This document shows positions 46,801 through 53,862 of a stretch of 64,000 nt of DNA, piece after piece. The translations under genes and the position numbers were made by a program. The notes under the pieces are model-generated. The model had not been told where the DNA came from. It ran no database searches and saw only the letters and a program-made list of their open reading frames with translations. Numbering within the stretch: position 1 is the first letter of the stretch; every line of letters starts with the position of its first letter. This DNA comes from Alteromonadaceae bacterium (GTDB lineage Bacteria; Pseudomonadota; Gammaproteobacteria; Enterobacterales; Alteromonadaceae): NCBI GenBank assembly GCA_013216015.1, contig JABSOI010000022.1, forward strand, positions 32,792 through 96,791, read 5' to 3'.

Positions 46801-46856
46801 GTTCATGGTTTACCAATGATCGTCGTTATAGCTTAGTTGTCAGAGCAATATTTTAG
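43845..46856 (+). CDS. TonB-dependent receptor, sugar-uptake type
   Basis: A 1003-residue outer-membrane receptor of the carbohydrate kind. The signal peptide ends at SANAAD. VEVIEVKGIRGNLISAQN resembles the TonB-box region, and the plug has DALSSADMGSLPDRSVLEAISRLPGVAIERF, GGVVVRGLTHVRTEFNGRDSF and GSVQLYKNQTADMIEGGIAGTVNL. The barrel ends in SLVVRAIF. It is followed by a halogenase and a GH3 with PA14, an arrangement parallel to the first locus. An AGGGGAAGG ribosome site precedes the ATG. A hairpin terminator follows the gene. Confidence 0.93.
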   Translation: MNHQLVKLNNAKNKLFKYSIIASAIMGLSSVSANAADDSEKKLKEEEVEVIEVKGIRGNLISAQNMKMNADTIMDALSSADMGSLPDRSVLEAISRLPGVAIERFAAADDPDHFGVEGGGVVVRGLTHVRTEFNGRDSFSADSGRGLSFEDVSPELMGSVQLYKNQTADMIEGGIAGTVNLNTRKAFDSDGRVFAFSTDATYTDLREEIAPSFSGLYSDIWQTDSGRWGFLINYSKAKIEVEADGVQVGIYEKQNRQINGQDIFVPQGSRLSKKLDNREREGFATSLQWQSVDKTILITGEFIRSEATLAWNESVMEMDDGDSKEDMKPVAGTEFEFDENGYFESGVITSEAGWRGDGSPQRYGMQHNMQTRVHEEKSVVNDYSFNVLYTPNDSWAFQFDLQYIDSTKEIEDVSVMGGTRAVVGMDLTGSGVADITLYHPGYDGQADYTPSNPFTDTGTNFWRSVMDHVQDNQGDEFSTRLDSEYTFDDGVIKSVEFGVRYSNREQTTKQSNWNWTVLSEAWADHNIWYSDVSVPYDEVSFDGFARGGILRLEGGNSFLFPSLSMVQNYAGLPDAVDSVRAVDWAWTPLSARGGATGNFIDEEINKTEETSTAAYLKFNFEGEIGGMEYSANIGVRYVKLENDTHGFIVYPDDVPNNPDDPYEDKNYLVADQFAFGNKASEQLVASSDYSNVLPSVNFKLNITEELLLRFGFSEAIALPSLGNLRNYVSIGGKELQTDYDLNIPDGEQPLPIYSEYERYTAESGNPYLKPMESYNYDLSLEWYFAEAGSLTSTLFYKDLTNYFINGVSLRDYTNNGVTQQVQVQGATNGDEGTIKGIEVAYQQFFDSLPGAFSGLGIQLNYTYINEHGSPNSGLSDSGSSSDSDEFAFEGLPLEGLSEKNANAALIYEKFGISARIAYNWRSDYLLTTRDVITKLPIFNEANGQLDASLFWDIDDNWKIGLQGTNLNNNITETTMQVNQDGDRKTRSWFTNDRRYSLVVRAIF

Positions 46857-47000
46857 GTTGATGTTGTTGTGAAGGTTTTGTTTTAAAGGCTTTGTTACGC
46901 AAGTTATGTTGTGAAGGTTGTCAACCGTGACCCGTACAAGATAGCAATAAGTATTTTGCTGGTAGGCGTTTGGAATATTCGGTCCTTTCGTCTTTTTATT

Positions 47001-47051
47001 GCCGATAGTTAGTATGAACTCTATTTTATAGGGTGTACTATCGGCTTTTTT
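47001..47051 (+). terminator. Intrinsic terminator between TBDR and halogenase
   Basis: GCCGATAGT (47001-47009) pairs with ACTATCGGC (47037-47045) and runs into six T's. A smaller CTAT/ATAG hairpin sits in the loop. It comes 47 bp before the halogenase start, so downstream genes need read-through or their own promoter. Confidence 0.8.
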
Positions 47052-47097
47052 ATTGCTTTAATGCGTTATTGCGGTAAATGTTAAAGGAAAACTTGTG

Positions 47098-48618
47098 ATG
47101 TCATCAAAGGTAAATAACATCAAAAAAATAGTGATAGTTGGTGGTGGCACTGCTGGCTGGATGACCGCAGCTGCGTTGGCAAAAGTACTGGGTAAAAACT
47201 ACTGCGAGATACAGCTGATTGAGTCTGATGCCATTAGCACGGTATCTGTGGGTGAAGCGACCATTCCACAAATATCACTCTTTAATAAATTGCTTGGCAT
47301 TGATGAAAATGATTTCGTTAAAAAAACCAAAGGTACTTTTAAATTAGGTATTGAGTTTATTGATTGGACCAAAAAAGGTGGTGGTTATATGCATCCTTTT
47401 GGTGATCATGGCACTAATATGGATGCTATTCAGTTTCATCATTTTTGGTTAAAAATGAATCAGCAGGGCAAGGTTGCAGATCTGGAAGATTACTCTTTAG
47501 CTGCTGTAGCTGCTCGTCAGGGTAAGTTTATGCGTTCACAGAATATGGGTAATTCACCATTATCTAATATTAACTATGCCTTTCATTTTGATGCCACACT
47601 TTATGCTCAGTATCTGCGCAACTTTGCCGTGGAACGGGGAGTTAACCGCAGTGAAGGTAAAGTGGTTGATGTTTGTTTACGCAGCAGTGATGGGTTTCTT
47701 GATTCTGTTATGTTGGAAAGTGGCGAACGAGTTGAAGCTGATTTGTTTGTAGATTGCTCAGGTTTTAAAGCTTTACTGATTGAAGGCGCGATGAAAACAG
47801 GTTTTATTGATTGGAGTGATGTACTTCCCTGTGATACGGCTGTTGCCATTCCATGTAAGGCAAAAGATCCGGCAATAATTTATCCGTTCACTCAAGCGAA
47901 AGCACAAAAAACTGGTTGGATATGGAGAATTCCACTGCAACATCGTGTTGGCAATGGTTATGTTTATTCAAGCAAGTTTATTAATGATGACGATGCTGTA
48001 GCTATCTTAAAAGATCAACTGGAAGGAGAGCCTGTTGGTGAGCCAAATTTTTTACGTTGGAAAACGGGTATGCGTAAAAAAAGTTGGAATAAAAACTGTG
48101 TTGCCATCGGTCTTTCTGCTGGTTTTGTTGAACCGTTGGAGTCTACTGGATTGCACTTAATTCAATCGGGTATTGCTAAATTGATGGGATTATTTCCACA
48201 TAATGGTTTTGATCAAATTGATATTGATACCTATAACAATCAAACCAGCACCGAATTTGAATATATTAGAGATTTTATTGTGTTGCATTACAAAGCAACC
48301 GATAGAGACGATTCGCCTTTCTGGCGTCATTGTCAAAATATGGAAATTTCACCTCGCTTGCAAGCGAAAATGGATCTTTATAATGCAAATGGACGTATTT
48401 ATCGTCAAGACGCAGAACTATTCAACGAAACTTCGTGGTTGGCGGTTATGCACGGGCAAGGGTTAAAACCCAAGGGATACAACCCATTAGTTGATGTGAT
48501 GGTTGATGCAGAAATAGAGCGTCGGTTGACACATATTCATTCAGTGATCAGTAAGTCGGCAGACACCATGCCAATGCACAAAGACTTTATTGAAAAGTAC
48601 TGTAAATCAAATTTTTAA
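47098..48618 (+). CDS. Tryptophan-halogenase-like flavoprotein
   Basis: A 506-residue flavin-dependent halogenase family protein with all hallmark motifs: GGGTAGW, TFKLGIEFIDW with the catalytic Lys, the WIWRIP signature and EPLESTG. It is much closer to the 9131-10621 copy than to the 3118 copy. AAAGGA at 47083-47088 suits ATG 47098; the in-frame GTG at 47095 is possible. It lies between a TBDR and a GH3 gene, with only 10 bp to the GH3 start. Substrate unknown. Confidence 0.9.
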   Translation: MSSKVNNIKKIVIVGGGTAGWMTAAALAKVLGKNYCEIQLIESDAISTVSVGEATIPQISLFNKLLGIDENDFVKKTKGTFKLGIEFIDWTKKGGGYMHPFGDHGTNMDAIQFHHFWLKMNQQGKVADLEDYSLAAVAARQGKFMRSQNMGNSPLSNINYAFHFDATLYAQYLRNFAVERGVNRSEGKVVDVCLRSSDGFLDSVMLESGERVEADLFVDCSGFKALLIEGAMKTGFIDWSDVLPCDTAVAIPCKAKDPAIIYPFTQAKAQKTGWIWRIPLQHRVGNGYVYSSKFINDDDAVAILKDQLEGEPVGEPNFLRWKTGMRKKSWNKNCVAIGLSAGFVEPLESTGLHLIQSGIAKLMGLFPHNGFDQIDIDTYNNQTSTEFEYIRDFIVLHYKATDRDDSPFWRHCQNMEISPRLQAKMDLYNANGRIYRQDAELFNETSWLAVMHGQGLKPKGYNPLVDVMVDAEIERRLTHIHSVISKSADTMPMHKDFIEKYCKSNF

Positions 48619-48628
48619 AGGTAGTAAA

Positions 48629-51319
48629 ATGAAAACCCCATTTAACCTCATCAATAGACTGTTTTTGTTGTTAACTTCGATATGCTCGACATCTGTATTG
48701 TTAATTTTGGTCGGGTGTAGCAACGAAAACTTTCCTGAAAACAAAAGCGTAAACACAAGCGCGAACATAAGCAAAGACAAAGTCATTGCTGATAATAAAA
48801 CCCATCGTATGGAAAATGTAGAAGCCAAGGTTGAATCCTTGCTTGCACAACTTACGCTGGAAGAAAAAGTATCCTTAGTTCACGCCAGTGGAAAATTTCA
48901 TGTTGATGCCATTGAAAGACTGGGTATTCCAGAGTTGTGGTTATCTGATGGGCCGCATGGTGTCAGGCATCAAATAGACCGTTATACCTGGGCCTCTGCT
49001 GGTTGGACCGATGACGACTCCACCTATTTACCTCATTTAACTTCTGTTGCTGCTAGCTGGGATAAAGAAATGGCAACTTTGCATGGTAGTGTGCTGGGAA
49101 GTGAAGCGCGGCACCGTGGCAAAGATATTATTTTAGGGCCCGGAGTTAACTTAGCCCGCTTGCCTTTATATGGCCGAAATTTTGAATACATGGGGGAAGA
49201 TCCTTTTCTGGCGTCAAAATTAGTCGTGCCGGAAGTTATAGCCATTCAACAAAATGATGTAGCTGCCAACGTTAAACATTTTGCCTTAAATACCCAGGAA
49301 TTAAATCGAATTGGCGTTGATGCCAAACCAGATGAACGTACGTTACGTGAAGTTTATTTGCCTGTGTTCGAAGCTGCGGTAAAAGAAGGGAAGGTATACA
49401 GCCTGATGGGGTCTTACAACAAGTACTACGGTACTAACGCTAATCAAAGTAAACATTTGGTGATGGATATTTTAAAAGGTGAGTGGGGCTTTGATGGTGT
49501 ACTGCTTACTGACTGGCACGTTGATATTAATACCTATGATGCTGCAATGAATGGTCTTGATTTAGAAATGGGCACCAATGTAGAAAGTTTCGACGATTAC
49601 TTTTTAGCTAAGCCATTATTAGCGCAGATTATAGCGGGAAAAATTCCAGAATCAGTGCTTGATGATAAAGTAAGGCGGATCTTAAGACTGCAATTAAGAG
49701 TTGGTTTAATGGATAAAAACCGGTTGCCAGGAGAGCGCAACAGTGAAAAACATCGGATGATGGCGCGAACCATTGCAGCACAAGGTGTGGTGTTGTTGAA
49801 AAACGGTCAGTTGAAAAACGGTCATCAGGTTTTACCTTTCAACCAATCAAAGTTAAAAAACATTTTGGTCATAGGCCCCAATGCGGATAAAAAACATGGT
49901 CGAGGTGGTGGGTCTTCAGAAGTTAAATCTGCCTATGAAATAACGCCATTACAAGGATTGATCAATAAGTTGGGTGATGAGGTTGAAATTACCGTTATGC
50001 GTGCACGTTCAAGTGTATTAACGCCTATTGCCAGTGATTACGTGGCTAGTCGTCATTGGACAGGTACGCCTGCCTGGAATATTTCTTTTTTTGAAGATAA
50101 AGCAAGAAAAGACCTTAAAAGTGAATCCTGGATAGTTGATGCGCAATTCACTTCACCGGCTGAAAATATCGTAGAACATGTCACGATGAAAGCGGACATC
50201 AAACCATTGAAAACGGGCACACATACCTTAAAAGTTGCCGCCATTGGCCAATTTGAGCTTAAAATCAATGGTGAATTAGTGTTAAGTCATCAAGGTATGA
50301 ATGACAATGTTATTGATCATGAAATAGAACTTAAAGCCAATGAAACCTATAAGTTTGCGATTAATTATGACGGTAGTGAACATTTTACTTTAGGCTGGGA
50401 TGCACCCGGAAATTTATTTACCCCAGAAAATATTTATCTTGAAGCGGCTGAAAAAGCTGATGCTGTTATCTATTTTGGTGGTTTAAGTCATGGTGATGAC
50501 AGGGAAGCCATTGATAGACCTGATATGAAATTACCCAATGCTCAGGATGAAATTATTACTAAGTTATTAGTGGCAAATCCTGATACGGTTATTTTTATGG
50601 TGGCAGGCTCGGCCGTTGAAATGCCTTGGGCAGAACAGGCAAATGCCATAGTTTGGGGTTGGTATGGCGGCATGGAAGCAGGTAATGCTTTTGCACAAGT
50701 ATTATTTGGTGACGTTAATCCTGCGGGGAAAATGCCAATTACCTTACCAGCTAAATTGGCTGATACCGCCCCCATCAAACTGAACGATTACAATGCCCGG
50801 GAAACTTTATACCCGGAGGGTGTTTTTATTGGTTACCGCTGGTTTGAACAACAAAAAATAAAGCCGACCTTTGCTTTTGGTCATGGTTTGTCGTACAGCA
50901 GTTTTGAACTTAGCGACATTGGTTTATCCGCTAACCGTCTTAGTGGTGATGAAGAATTAACCGTGACAGTAACGGTTAAAAATACGGGGCAGGTTGCGGG
51001 CGCTGAGGTTGTGCAGTTATACCTGCATGACAAAGAAGCCAGTGTTGAACGTCCGGTTAAAGAGCTGAAAGGTTTTGCCAAAGTATATTTACAACCTCGG
51101 CAAAGCAGGCAAGTGAGTATTTTTCTGAACAAACGTGACCTGTCGTTTTGGGACGTTAATAGCAATGATTGGTTGGCAGAGTCCGGAGAATTTGAGGTTT
51201 TATTAGGAACCTCACTTGATAATATTCACCTGCAGGCAAGTTTCGAATATATTTCTGTTGATGGTGTTAGTGAAGGAATGAGTGAAGGAATGAGTGAAGG
51301 CCATAGACATTTATTTTAA
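48629..51319 (+). CDS. GH3 beta-glucosidase with a PA14 insert, lipoprotein
   Basis: An 896-residue GH3 enzyme. The lipobox is ILVGC (Cys30). The N-terminal barrel has LWLSDGPHGVRHQ, NVKHFALN and the nucleophile in VLLTDWH (Asp295). A PA14 domain (about residues 470-595; SRHWTGTPAWNISFFED, HTLKVAAIGQFELKINGELVL) is inserted in the C-terminal sandwich. A fibronectin-like domain closes the protein (TVTVKNTGQVAGAEVVQLYLHD). PA14-bearing GH3 enzymes usually act on beta-glucosides or gluco-oligosaccharides. I chose ATG 48629 because AAAGG lies seven bases upstream and the lipoprotein signal starts there; the in-frame start at 48590 lies inside the halogenase gene. The last residues contain a 12-bp repeat. 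Confidence 0.9.
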   Translation: MKTPFNLINRLFLLLTSICSTSVLLILVGCSNENFPENKSVNTSANISKDKVIADNKTHRMENVEAKVESLLAQLTLEEKVSLVHASGKFHVDAIERLGIPELWLSDGPHGVRHQIDRYTWASAGWTDDDSTYLPHLTSVAASWDKEMATLHGSVLGSEARHRGKDIILGPGVNLARLPLYGRNFEYMGEDPFLASKLVVPEVIAIQQNDVAANVKHFALNTQELNRIGVDAKPDERTLREVYLPVFEAAVKEGKVYSLMGSYNKYYGTNANQSKHLVMDILKGEWGFDGVLLTDWHVDINTYDAAMNGLDLEMGTNVESFDDYFLAKPLLAQIIAGKIPESVLDDKVRRILRLQLRVGLMDKNRLPGERNSEKHRMMARTIAAQGVVLLKNGQLKNGHQVLPFNQSKLKNILVIGPNADKKHGRGGGSSEVKSAYEITPLQGLINKLGDEVEITVMRARSSVLTPIASDYVASRHWTGTPAWNISFFEDKARKDLKSESWIVDAQFTSPAENIVEHVTMKADIKPLKTGTHTLKVAAIGQFELKINGELVLSHQGMNDNVIDHEIELKANETYKFAINYDGSEHFTLGWDAPGNLFTPENIYLEAAEKADAVIYFGGLSHGDDREAIDRPDMKLPNAQDEIITKLLVANPDTVIFMVAGSAVEMPWAEQANAIVWGWYGGMEAGNAFAQVLFGDVNPAGKMPITLPAKLADTAPIKLNDYNARETLYPEGVFIGYRWFEQQKIKPTFAFGHGLSYSSFELSDIGLSANRLSGDEELTVTVTVKNTGQVAGAEVVQLYLHDKEASVERPVKELKGFAKVYLQPRQSRQVSIFLNKRDLSFWDVNSNDWLAESGEFEVLLGTSLDNIHLQASFEYISVDGVSEGMSEGMSEGHRHLF
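51269..51303 (+). repeat. 12-bp repeat at the end of the PA14-GH3 gene
   Basis: AGTGAAGGAATG occurs twice and AGTGAAGG a third time, coding SEGMSEGMSEG directly before the C-terminus HRHLF. Confidence 0.88.
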
Positions 51320-51383
51320 TGCCTATGCCATTCACTCCGGTCAAGCGATAACTCTCCTTAATTTGAGTGCCACTGACTAATTG

Positions 51384-51522
51384 CATAGGCTATGTCGCAG
51401 GTAATTGATGTTACAGGTAGGATGGGTTAGCCGAAGGCGTAACCTATCAAGATACTATTATTTAGTAATATTATCATATGGTTGTGTGCTATAAAATGAT
51501 GGGTTACGACGTTGGTTAATCC
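51384..51522. repeat. Pair of REP units in opposite orientation
   Basis: GATGGGTTAGCCGAAGGCGTAACCTATC lies at 51421-51448 and a degenerate inverse unit at 51498-51522. ATAGGCTATGTCGCAGGTAA just before them is related to the arms at 30624 and 28830. The rest of the gap 51320-51832 shows no gene; the stretch 51600-51832 has weak inverted repeats (CCTGAGTTCGGGATAA near 51603 and its inverse near 51810). Confidence 0.6.
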
Positions 51523-51832
51523 TACAACTGAGTGAACCCAGCCAGCTGTTGCGTGTCCGACTTTTAATTGCCTTAGGCATACTTAGCTTAATACTACTTA
51601 ACCTGAGTTCGGGATAATGAGTACTTGATAGTTTAGTAAAATCATCAAGTTAATAGTTCAAAATAAGATAGTCGATACAATTCAGACTTTATATACTCAA
51701 TCAATGCTTCATTTTTTTCTATTATCAAGGCAAAACAATTATTAATAGCTGGCTATTTATCCTTGTTTTAACGCAGAGAATCGGAAAAAAGGAAGTATTG
51801 AGCAAGTGCTGCTTATCCCGAATTCAGGTTAC

Positions 51833-52276
51833 TTAGGTCAATACTTTAATTTGATTTAATGACGTAACTCTAATATGAGTTTGAAAATAATATTTTTTTG
51901 TAACTTTACCGTTTGTAAATAAGTAAATTTTCAAACGCTTGGCTTCACCAGTTACTTCAATAGTTTTATTGATAAAGTAGATGTCAGGAGAAGAGCCGTA
52001 TTTTTTAGTGAAAGCACCTGTTAATTTGGGATGAAGTGCGACAGTAATGTTCCTTCTGTCGCGATAATCTGTTTCAGTATTCAGGTAAACAGTATTACGT
52101 TGAATGCCGGAAGCTTTTATTGGTAGCTGAAAAGTACCTTTCACCCCATTGGGTGCTTTTTCTTCGCTCAAAGCGATTATATTCATGATACTAGATATAT
52201 TAGAATTTGATGTAACTTTTGGTGTAGAGCTACATGCACTAACGAATAAAATAGATACAAGTATTAAATATTTCAA
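51833..52276 (-). CDS. Small lipoprotein of unknown function
   Basis: A 147-residue lipoprotein (lipobox VSAC, Cys15). The mature part is basic and beta-rich, with pairs such as TVYLNTETDYRDRRNITVALHP and LKIYLFTNGKVTKKYYFQTHIRV. I do not recognise the family. A family C element lies 29 bp upstream of the start and probably carries or displaces the promoter. Confidence 0.7.
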   Translation of the reverse strand: MKYLILVSILFVSACSSTPKVTSNSNISSIMNIIALSEEKAPNGVKGTFQLPIKASGIQRNTVYLNTETDYRDRRNITVALHPKLTGAFTKKYGSSPDIYFINKTIEVTGEAKRLKIYLFTNGKVTKKYYFQTHIRVTSLNQIKVLT

Positions 52277-52304
52277 TTTTTAAATTCCTTTTGTTTGTAT
52301 GCTA

Positions 52305-52512
52305 ATACCAATTGTACTAAGTAAGTGGTCACCCTCGATGGTCTAAATTTCCAATAGCTGCGTTGCTTTCAATCCCAATAGCCAGCTATTGCTCAATCAA
52401 GCGCCTTGCCTAAATGGATGTAGGTACTTAGTTTTTGTCTGGAACAAAAAAACTGTGCTCTTGAAAATTTATCCTCATCGAACCTTGACCACTAACTTAA
52501 TACAATTGGTAT
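52305..52512. mobile_element. MITE-like inverted-repeat element, family C, copy 2
   Basis: A 208-bp element with the same ends as 4712-4968 (ATACCAATTGTACTAAG at the left, TTAATACAATTGGTAT at the right). It carries one copy, not two, of the GGATGTAGGTACTTAG module, so copy 1 has an internal duplication. The CCCAATAGCC core is present. Confidence 0.85.
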
Positions 52513-52528
52513 AACACTTAAGCTCTCG

Positions 52529-52581
52529 GGCCGCATTGCGCCGACCCTTATGAATAAATTGGGGTCTGGTTAATGCGGTCC
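52529..52581. repeat. Imperfect hairpin repeat
   Basis: GGCCGCATT...CCGACCC on the left pairs with GGGGTCTGG...AATGCGGTCC on the right around an AT-rich 13-nt loop. I cannot place it in a known family. It lies between two MITE-like elements. Confidence 0.55.
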
Positions 52582-52611
52582 AGCTTAAAATTAAACCCTT
52601 TATATTTAATT

Positions 52612-52768
52612 AGGCTCTGTTCCATAACGTTGTTGTCACTTATTTTGATTTTTCTAAAGGCTTATAGAACAAGCTCTCCAGCGATTTTTAGATGGTTTTT
52701 CAAAATGTACTAAAAATATGTAAATCAATGAATTACCGTAGTGACAACAGTGTAATGGAACAGAGCCT
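52612..52768. mobile_element. MITE with a 6-bp target duplication, family E
   Basis: A 157-bp element with inverted ends AGGCTCTGTTCCAT and ATGGAACAGAGCCT, plus an internal TTGTTGTCACT/AGTGACAACA pair. TTAATT flanks it on both sides (52606-52611 and 52769-52774), a clear target-site duplication. No coding capacity. The ends suggest mobilisation by an IS transposase encoded elsewhere. The gap 52769-52924 has nothing else. Confidence 0.85.
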
Positions 52769-52924
52769 TTAATTAACATATCATAATTTAAAAATATTGA
52801 AAACAACATAAAATATAATTTATAAGAACTTTTCAGACTGCACGGCTATACGGATACCTTTTGTAGAAATCGTCAAGCCTAGTTCGAACCAATACATAGG
52901 CAATACATTTGTATCTTGTAAATG

Positions 52925-53632
52925 TTACTTAATTAAATCGTATTGCTTACTTGCGGTATAAGTTTGTAAACCAAAATGTCCTAACACATAAGTATAGCTG
53001 GCATTTTCATTTTTAATCTGGCTTGAATGTATTCCTCCAACGGTACAAATACCAATACCGCACACTATTTGATCACTCCAGCTTTTAATTGAGTAAACGC
53101 GATCAGCTATTTTTTTGCCATATAACCAATCAAGAAATGGGCTTGATACCGATAAGCCATTGCTGGCACACGTTGGTGTTATTACGTTCCATGGGTAAGA
53201 CCCACAAGTCCATAAACCTCGATATGCGCCAGCAACACCAACAAAAGCGTCCACTTGAGCGCTTTTATTTAATTTGATTATTTGTTGAGCCGCTAACGTT
53301 ACTCCCATAGAATGACCAATCACATCTATTTTCCCCGTGCACGATGTACTCAACGCTGAGTTAATATCATTCCTTACTGGCGTTTCTTCTGAACCACTAT
53401 GATTATTATTGCTGGCACTGCTACTGCCCCAAGACGGTCGATATATTTGTGAAGTGCTATAGCCATTGCGTATTAATAAATCAAAGGTATTATCCCAATC
53501 AGACGGTGTGCCTGTATTGCCATGAACAAGTACTACGTTGTCAACGCAAGCCGCTTGTGTTGTTAGGGTGAGCATTAATAAAGTTAACGGGAACAGTATG
53601 TTTTTGTATGTTGTCAATATTATATTTTTCAT
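52925..53632 (-). CDS. Exported class-2 type lipase / esterase
   Basis: A 235-residue alpha/beta-hydrolase of the small secreted triacylglycerol lipase group (Bacillus LipA-like). The signal peptide ends near TTQAAC. VVLVHGNTGTPSDWD forms the oxyanion region, VIGHSMGVTLAAQ carries the nucleophile serine, and GGIHSSQI or LGHFGLQ carries the histidine. An AAGG ribosome site precedes the ATG. It is transcribed in the same direction as the large lipoprotein upstream but is separated by 230 bp and a perfect REP palindrome. Confidence 0.87.
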   Translation of the reverse strand: MKNIILTTYKNILFPLTLLMLTLTTQAACVDNVVLVHGNTGTPSDWDNTFDLLIRNGYSTSQIYRPSWGSSSASNNNHSGSEETPVRNDINSALSTSCTGKIDVIGHSMGVTLAAQQIIKLNKSAQVDAFVGVAGAYRGLWTCGSYPWNVITPTCASNGLSVSSPFLDWLYGKKIADRVYSIKSWSDQIVCGIGICTVGGIHSSQIKNENASYTYVLGHFGLQTYTASKQYDLIK

Positions 53633-53790
53633 AGGTAACCTTCTCTTTTTTATTATGGTTAGTATTTTTTAAACGCTGTTGTGTTTATTAAACGAACAAC
53701 GTTAACTCTAATAAAAAAATGTTGAAAAAGAAGTGATACCTTAGTAGTACTACCATAAGTTCTGGTAGTTGAAGTTAATATTTCAGCGTG

Positions 53791-53823
53791 TAGCATGGGT
53801 TAGCCGAAGGCTAACCCATGCTA
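53791..53823. repeat. Perfect 15-bp REP palindrome
   Basis: TAGCATGGGTTAGCC (53791-53805) is followed by GAA and its exact complement (53809-53823). It is the cleanest REP unit in the window and lies 40 bp past the stop of the 1328-residue lipoprotein gene, where it could stabilise or end the message. Confidence 0.8.
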
Positions 53824-53862
53824 CAACGGGTAATTTTAAATAAATTACCCGTCTTTCCAATC

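Noticed and set aside
52529..52581. Hairpin as terminator of the class-2 lipase gene
   Set aside because: It is about 350 bp past the lipase stop with two other repeats around it and has no T run; more likely a dispersed repeat.
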